A stretch of DNA of 64,000 nucleotides, taken from Eonycteris spelaea. Taxonomy: Eukaryota > Chordata > Mammalia > Chiroptera > Pteropodidae. The DNA lies in the NCBI GenBank assembly GCA_003508835.1, contig PUFA01000022.1, positions 7,874,001-7,938,000 of the forward strand. Direction: 5' to 3'. Below the pieces are notes generated by a model. The model was not told where the DNA came from. It saw only the letters and a program-made list of their open reading frames with translations, and searched no databases. The translations under genes were made by a program, and so were the position numbers. Shown piece by piece: positions 57,557-64,000 of the stretch; within the stretch, counting starts at the first letter, position 1; each line of letters begins with the position of its first letter.

Positions 57557-58195
57557 AAAACTGGAACACTAAAATTTATGTCTTTAGTAGATAAATAATT
57601 TGACTTTTCCATGGAGTTTGTGGAATGTAATCATACCTTTACCAGTGAAAATGCATCTGTATGTATACGGACCAAAGTTATTTGCATTGCTGTCCATTAT
57701 CTACTACTTATAAATTGTAAAATAACTCAAAGATAATGAAAGATGAAAATAAGTAGGATGTGTGCCCTAAACAGGACACCCGGTAATAATTTTTGCCCAT
57801 TTCCATTTGTCCATTCACATTTATTTTTCCGATAGTTTCCCCACCTGATGTTCATCATAATATTAAAGAAAGATTATGATCAATCACAGAAAAATAGACT
57901 AGTTTCTTTAGGTTTGGTCTGGCCATTTATGTAGGTCCAACAAAGAGTATTAAATAACCGTGTAGGCTTCCTTCAGTGTTCTTCTGCAAATCAAGTGCCA
58001 TCAAAGTATTGAACAACCCATAAGGCCACAAAATTTATTTTTGTCTAAAAGTTTTCATGAAAAAAATCTCAGATCATGCTTTCAGATGCTTCTATTCATT
58101 TGATATCCAGAGGAGAGGAAAATAGACCCAAGAAATGATCACCACAAGATTTCAACTACAGTGCCTATATATTTGAGTGGATTCTTTTCTTCCAG
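57361..58195. other. Unique sequence with (CA)n
   Basis: Unassigned apart from the CA tract at 57525-57553. Confidence 0.4.
57525..57553. repeat. (CA)n microsatellite
   Basis: About 14 uninterrupted CA units. Confidence 0.95.
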
Positions 58196-58335
58196 AGATC
58201 CCCAAGTATCCTAAGGCTCCTGGCCTGCCAGGAATTTATCCTCTGCACCACCTAAAAGACTCAGTCCTGTAAAACCAGGTTCAGGTCAAGTTTTTTTTCT
58301 AACAGAATTTCGTAAACATTGGCTCTGTCAATAAA
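58196..58335 (+). other. Terminal-exon-like segment with poly(A) signal
   Basis: A strong acceptor, TTCTTTTCTTCCAG, ends at 58195, with a tandem AG at 58196-58197. From 58198 one frame reads 24 codons to TAA at 58270-58272, starting IPKYPKAPGLPG and ending LKDSVL. An AATAAA signal lies at 58330-58335, 57 nt after the stop. G+C is higher than in the flanks. I recognise no protein family. Acceptor, short frame and poly(A) signal together look like a last exon, but a chance arrangement is quite possible. Confidence 0.22.
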
Positions 58336-60005
58336 ACCAACACCGTTATGTGAAACTGGCTTGTCACACCTAATTCAGTCAGCATCGTTTTCAAATGTGA
58401 CACTCCAGATATGTCTGTGATTATACAATTTGTCAATTATGGACCAGTAAAAAGAAGAACAGATTCTTAGGGAACCTATGCAATTCTTTTTTAGCCATGA
58501 AAAGTAAGGAGACACAGTAAGACTTTATGAATTTTAGGAGCTCAGGAGAATCAGATGTTACTTTTAAATGTCTTCCTACAGTGTATAAAAGGAGAGTTAC
58601 TGAATTGTTGTGGATTGTAAACATCTTAAGAAAAAGAAAAAGGACTTCAGTGTTGGGAAATAGAACATTAAAGCATCAGCAATATTCCAAATAAATAAAT
58701 ACAATGTGATTCAGCCTCATCAGTTCGTTCCATCCTATGTAACTAGTTTCCATTCTGTTGGACACTGGGTTACACGTCCACTCGCAGGCTGACTTCTTCC
58801 GACTAAAATGAGTCCTGGAAATCCTGACCCAGTCTACTGGTACCGTCTGCAAGCTACTGAGTGATATGTGCTCAGAGTCTATAATGAGTCAACCCTTTAG
58901 TGCCAACTGTTTGAATGGCCTGATACAGTACTGTCTCGCAAAACGATCTTTCTTTCTTAAAAATACCTTTTCTGTCCATAGCTTGCAGCAGAGGCTTCAA
59001 GAAAGCCTAACAGTAAAATAAAAACAATCTGTAGATGATACAGGATTAATTTCTGGCTGTGGTTAGTTTCTTTCTATAACCAATAATATCAGGATAGAGT
59101 AGAGTAAAATTCTAGTTCTGTATCACAGCTTAGTACATAACTATCCCACGGGAGTGTTGATCAGTGCTCTCCCCGAGGATAAATATATGTTATGGAAAGA
59201 AGCACACTGACTAATCTCCAGGGTTTTCCCATAATGCATAGTGTTTCTAAAATATTTATATTAATAACACTACACCTATTCAAATTTAGGGGAGGCTGAG
59301 AATATCTTCTGATCTGACAATTTTCTACACAACTCTTAAAATACTAACACATCAAACAAACCTAATGATTTCTAGCATCTCCCTATATATGAAGAGAAAA
59401 AGTAAATATGTATTATTTCCCAGGAGCTGTCTGGATAATCTCAAAGAATATTTTAAAGGGATTTGTTTTACAAGTTGAGTGTTGATTTTGGAAAGGTGAA
59501 ATCAAAAGAGCTGTCAAAGGTTTGGGCACTTGATTAAGATAGGATCTTGGGTGCCTGAGAAAGCAATGGTTTAGATTTAATTAAAGTGACAATATTTTAA
59601 GCAAACAGAAAATAACACAATTGTGAAGAACTATAGCTCTTCTATAAGTGAAAAAATTTTGGTCTTTTCTTCTCCTCCTCCTTTCTTTAGTAAAGAAGAT
59701 TACAAATTCAGCATAGCCACAGAAAATTAATCTGATATAATGCAGAATCTTTAGTATCTAGGTGGATTGCATCAAATAATAATAATAATAAAACCTTCTT
59801 CTATTGTAGCTAACGGCACTTATTAGAAACTATGGAAGAAAACCCATCCATGTTGAGTAATCTTTGCCAAATTGTTAACATCTTTCATAGTTTGTTTTTT
59901 CAGACATAGCTATTATAAGCCAAAGCAAATAAAATTCACTTTCCAAATGTTTTCCTTCATTATGCTCCTTTGTTTTCTGGAACCAAAGGGTACTTTATTT
60001 TAGAA
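58336..60005. other. Unique sequence
   Basis: No recognised transposon. A short (AAT)n lies at 59774-59791. 58730-58930 is complex and GC-richer. Confidence 0.4.
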
Positions 60006-60233
60006 TAGTGTTCTCTCAAGGGGTCTGTAAGGTCAAAACAATTTTCGAAACAATACCAAGATGTATTTAATGTCAAAATGTATTGTGTTCATTATCACTA
60101 TCTTCAAATGAATTGTCAGTTTCTATTTCCAATACAGTAAATACAGTTAGTTAATACACATAAACGAAAGCTTTGGGGGGGTGGGTTCCACAAAAGTACA
60201 GAAGATTCAGACTAAGAAGCCTGAGAACTGCTG
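60006..60233 (+). mobile_element. Charlie-like hAT element, internally deleted
   Basis: The left end 'tagtgttctctcaaggggtc' and right end 'cctgagaactgctg' are decayed CAGTGGTTCTCA-type terminal inverted repeats. Inside, 'aacaataccaagatgtattt', 'tcagtttctatttccaatac' and 'cacataaacgaaagctttgg' match the 3' part of Charlie1-type elements. No transposase remains, and no clear 8-bp target duplication is visible. Confidence 0.65.
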
Positions 60234-61398
60234 CACTAGGGAAAACTTACACCTTTTTCCCTTGATAAACAAAAAAGACACACATATTGTATTTTTCTAT
60301 CCCCACTGCTCCTAGTATAGGGTCATAACTTTTAACTAAACTAACTACTATTTCACAGAAAGAGCAAGGGGTTGGATAAATGAGATTTGTCTGTCTTACA
60401 CAAACATTTACCAGACTCAACAGTTCCATGAACACATAATAAAACTTTCTAAGGTCACACATGTCTCGTTGACACATTCATGACCCAAAGCTATAGTCTC
60501 TCTATAGAATATTAAGGTAAAATGTCATATAAAATTAAAAGGATGCATAGAAACCTTGTTCTGGTATTTTATCCTACTTGAAAATTATTTAGGTAGACAA
60601 TGAGTATCCATTAATGAAGATAATATCAGATGGAGGTTTTAAATTATTTATAGATCTCAGAAATATCCTTTGTGTTGACTACTACAAAACATAATTACTA
60701 CAGAAATAACATATTTGACAAAATAATTATTCAATTTAGTTGAACAAATTTAATTTTTGTTAATATTCAATATTACACATGAATAATTTTCACCTTATTT
60801 GATCAGTAAACTTGTATAGGTTTGGAGAAAGAAACCCAAGTAGAATAAAATGTATGTTTTTTTATCATACTTACTAGCAATAAATTAGAAAAGAGAGACA
60901 GCTACATTTTTAACATAAAAATTATTCAATTAGTCTCATCAAAGATCATCCTAATTATGTGAATTTGGTGTCTTAAAACATCTTTTACTTATTCTCTGTA
61001 AAAAAGGAAGTTTTGTATAAGTTTAGGACATTTAAACTGTTAATAGTTTCATATCCTTATTTTCTGGGACTTTTAGGAATATTCAACTTATGTAAGTGCT
61101 TATTTATTCCTGTAAGCCAATCAGAACAGAGTTCTTATAATTTAAGATACTTTATCATCTAATTTGTTAATAACCTCTAGGGACAGTAAAATATCTCACG
61201 GTCACACAACGAGGGGTAAAGGCCTTTCTGACTACAGATACAAAGACATTTAGACACACATAATGCTTTTAGTTTCAGATCTGTAACTTCAGCCACAGGT
61301 CCACAAGAGTAAACACAGAAACACAGATATTAAAGAACCACTTTTCTTCCTGTGGGCACATACTTATTAATTTATTTGAGTTCAAATCTTTCAACAGA
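60234..61398. other. Unique AT-rich sequence
   Basis: No recognised feature. The minus-strand frame 60477-60247 has no recognisable domain. Confidence 0.4.
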
Positions 61399-61434
61399 AA
61401 AAAAAAAAAACAAAACAAAAAAGAACAACAAAAC
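61399..61434. repeat. A-rich tract
   Basis: An A13 run followed by CAAAACAAAA-type sequence. It could be an old retroposon tail, but no body is recognised. Confidence 0.7.
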
Positions 61435-63325
61435 CTTCTTCTATGTCATCTGTCACCTAACAGAGAATAGGTCTCTACATCCATCTACAGAGATCACTAA
61501 ATAGATCATAAAACCAAATTACGAATCATCGCTGTCACCAACGGAAAATAAAATACAGCAGTGACATGTAAACCAAAACAAAACACAAAATCGGTGAAAA
61601 AGAAAAAAAATGAGAAAAACACAAATTCTACACAAAGTTCTATTGCACTTGGGTTTTACTACAGGAAACACAAAAAGGCCAGCAGACCAGCCACATGAAG
61701 TATGTTCCCTGGCACCTGCTCTTGCAGGCAAGCCGAATGAGCCTTTCAGTGGGACCTCCAACATTAAAAAAAATAAAAATTTTTAAGGATGAAAGCATGA
61801 CCTTCATACAGATATACAATGAACATGTATCAACATTTTTAATTTTGTTAATTGATGAGGGCACCAGTAAAATATTGGAAACCAGTTCAAGGAAGAATTG
61901 AGATACATATATTAAATAATCAGGAATATGAAAATGAATTTGATCAATGGGTAGAACACTGACTTCTTTGTAGAGACAAGAAGAATTAATAGTACCGCTA
62001 CTGCAGAAAGTTTATTTTTCATGACTATGAGAAAAATCATATCCATTGTTATCAGTTATCTATAATTTAGAGTGGTACCACAGCTCAAAGAGAGCGAAGG
62101 ATGAGCTAGACAGAACACCCAATCATCTTTTTTTGTGCATTTCAAAGTCATTCACAATTATTCCTCGCTGTATCATTGAGAATAATTTGCCAAACTGTTC
62201 CTATTAAATGAAGTGATCTCTAATTTTAGATAAAGAACAAATGAATTTAATCAACAAAGTTCCCAACAGAACCAATTATAACTCAATGGAGAACTTAATG
62301 AAATTTGTGAAATTGCATATATTTAGTTTATTGAAAAACTGGATGTGGTAGGATGTGATCAGGGAGGAAATTTATTCTACCTCCTAACTTCCCTTTTCAG
62401 TTCATTCTGTAGACTGATTTGCTTTCCTAACTACAAATGACATCTCAGGAAGCTCTCATAGATTTCTGATTCCTTTCAGATAATATAAATCCCTGTCAGT
62501 CTAACATCAAATTTTTAACCTCTCTTCAGGTTTACGATTTCCCTCTCTTCAGCTCATAAACAATCAAAGGAAAAAGAAGAAAGGCATAGTTTCCTTGGCT
62601 TGACCTCCTGCCCCAGACTGCAGCTTTTTGGGGTGCCCTCCAAATTTGGAGCAAAAGCTTTTGGGAGAGGTGAGGGTCATTGCCTTCTCACTCCCCTGAG
62701 AATGCTGTAATCCAGAATTAGCACGATTTGGGTTTAGTACATACCAAAAGCTAACTCCTTCTCTTGTGACAATTCCCTCAAAGCTGTACAGCTGTCTGGA
62801 CTTCCTACGTTGACGGTGTTTTTTTTTTTCTGTCATGTGGTTGTTTATACCCCCATCACTCATGTCCTATTTCCTACAGGCTATGCTAGACTTCCAAGCT
62901 TTCCCGTGGAGGTTACCTGATGACTAGTCGGCAGTCCACTTGGAAAGAGTCCTTTAGAGATGGCTCCCTGTTGCTTCTTTGTGCCACATTCTCTGGCACG
63001 TCAAAACCAATACCTCTCTGCTTGGCAGTCGGGAGAAGGAGAGCTCTCCCTCAGAGCATCCATTTGACATTGCTGTCCTAAGGAACGAGCTTTGGCTCTT
63101 GCATTTCGACTTTTCAGATGTGAATACAGACTTGGTTCACTTGAAGTCCACCCTCATTTGGCTTGAGATGAGGAGGCATCGCTTATCACAGGAGGTTAAA
63201 GGAAACAGAGGACTCCAGCAAATGCCTCTTCTCTAAAGAAGATTCAATCACAACGTCTTCCACTTCACATTACATGTTTGCCCCTTACGTACTCCCAGGG
63301 ACCTTATGGGTTAATACTGGCAGGT
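61435..63325. other. Unassigned sequence with GC-elevated blocks
   Basis: 61650-61770 and 62560-63300 are richer in G+C than the rest and of complex text. Open frames here (minus 62863-62564, 99 codons; + 62979-63236, 85 codons; several at 61519-61901) show no recognisable domain. It may include an unrecognised LTR or internal retroviral relic. Confidence 0.3.
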
Positions 63326-63340
63326 TTTTTTTTTTTTTTC
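63326..63340. repeat. Poly(T) run
   Basis: About 15 consecutive T. Confidence 0.9.
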
Positions 63341-64000
63341 ATAATATCTTAGAATTTACATACTCGAGAAACTCATGACTTTCTACTGAAACTTAGAAAA
63401 ATGTTCAAGATCACATTTAAAATTTGTTACATGTATTTAATTTTCACATATCCTGATTTACATTGAATTACGGTTTTGTAAAGTCATTGAATTATTTATC
63501 TCAGTTTATAAAACCTCAGACAGCTTGAATTATTTAAGCAAATTTCCTGGGAATAATACACATTATGAACATTCATTCATATGTCACCTTTTCAGTGTGG
63601 CTTACATTCAACTTTTTATTAAAAAATAAAACATCAACTTCTAGAATATACTTAGTGCCCTTCCTTGCTCAATTTTTCCCTACAGCACTTGTCACAACAT
63701 AACAAACCTAACTATGTTATGTATTGGACTTATTTCTTATTTACTAGCTACATAGGAAATGACTGCTTTTGCAGTATTCCAGTGGAAATAATGAAAGGAG
63801 AAATAGAGAAAAGTCCTCGATTTAGTATATACGTCAAATAAAGAGGTGATAGTATTTATGAATATATTGAATGTAAAAGGTGAGGTAAAGAATAAATCAA
63901 ATATGCGTTCTACTTTCTGAGCCAAAATAATCAAGTGTTTCTGTTGTTTGTATTTTTGTTGTTGTTATTCAACAACTTACTGAGAATTTCAAAAGGTTAA
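63341..64000. other. Unique AT-rich sequence
   Basis: No recognised repeat or coding signal to the window end. Confidence 0.4.

Noticed and set aside
1..64000. CRISPR arrays, operons, ribosome binding sites or prophage
   Set aside because: No regularly spaced repeats and no dense open frames. Repeats are of mammalian type throughout.
1..64000. tRNA, U6, 7SK, Y-RNA or other small RNA genes and pseudogenes
   Set aside because: I scanned by eye for the conserved box sequences and found only MIR, whose tRNA-like head is ancient and inactive. A covariance-model search would be needed to exclude diverged copies.

Overview
This window looks like AT-rich, CpG-poor, non-coding nuclear DNA from a placental mammal. 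I find no convincing protein-coding gene, tRNA, rRNA, snRNA, CRISPR array or intact transposon. The organism call rests on the fossil repeats. MIR and L2 are present throughout, with L1M/L1MA fragments, hAT-Charlie elements (MER1, MER5 and Charlie types), and MaLR (MLT1-type) and other LTRs. There are many (CA)n, (TA)n and (TAAAA)n microsatellites. I see no Alu, rodent B1/B2, carnivore tRNA-Lys SINE, cetartiodactyl SINE or equine ERE, and no young L1. The species is therefore probably not a higher primate, mouse/rat, dog/cat or ruminant, but I cannot name it. All repeat names come from remembered consensus sequences, not a database search, so exact subfamilies are uncertain.

Layout. 1-9060: mostly unique sequence with an L1M 3' end (730-925), a CRE plus TATA pair (4398-4431), a MIR, a MER5 relic, an L2 tail and a long antisense L1M-like stretch (7990-9060). 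9060-15500: a conserved-looking AT-rich block (9380-9960), an antisense MLT1 LTR with a CA repeat (10221-10670), a short templated insertion (11725-11793), two L2 pieces, a (TAAAA)n repeat and an L1M 3' UTR. 16150-22660: a repeat mosaic of MaLR LTRs and two overlapping L1 ORF2 fragments. 24000-30800: an L1MA 3' end, a GC-elevated unannotated block (24830-25720), an L2, a MIR, and a MER1 hAT nested inside an older repeat.

31600-38900: MER5 relic, LTR-like relics, five MIR/L2 pieces and an L1M tail. 38900-42260: a repeat-poor stretch with conserved-looking blocks. 42266-48650: a second MER1, a G-quadruplex motif, MIR, L2, two LTRs, two antisense L1 pieces and an 85-bp AT palindrome. 48650-64000: mainly unique sequence with a strong G-quadruplex motif (51914-51933), L2 and MIR pieces, a purine-rich block, a Charlie-like hAT (60006-60233) and several exon-like segments.

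The best reading is a gene-poor intergenic region or a large intron. The items most worth checking are a terminal-exon-like segment at 58196-58335, the microexon-like 5451-5473, the templated insertion near 11740, the cruciform-capable palindrome at 47357-47441, and several blocks that look like conserved enhancers. I did not find a novel multi-gene system, and I do not think this window holds one.
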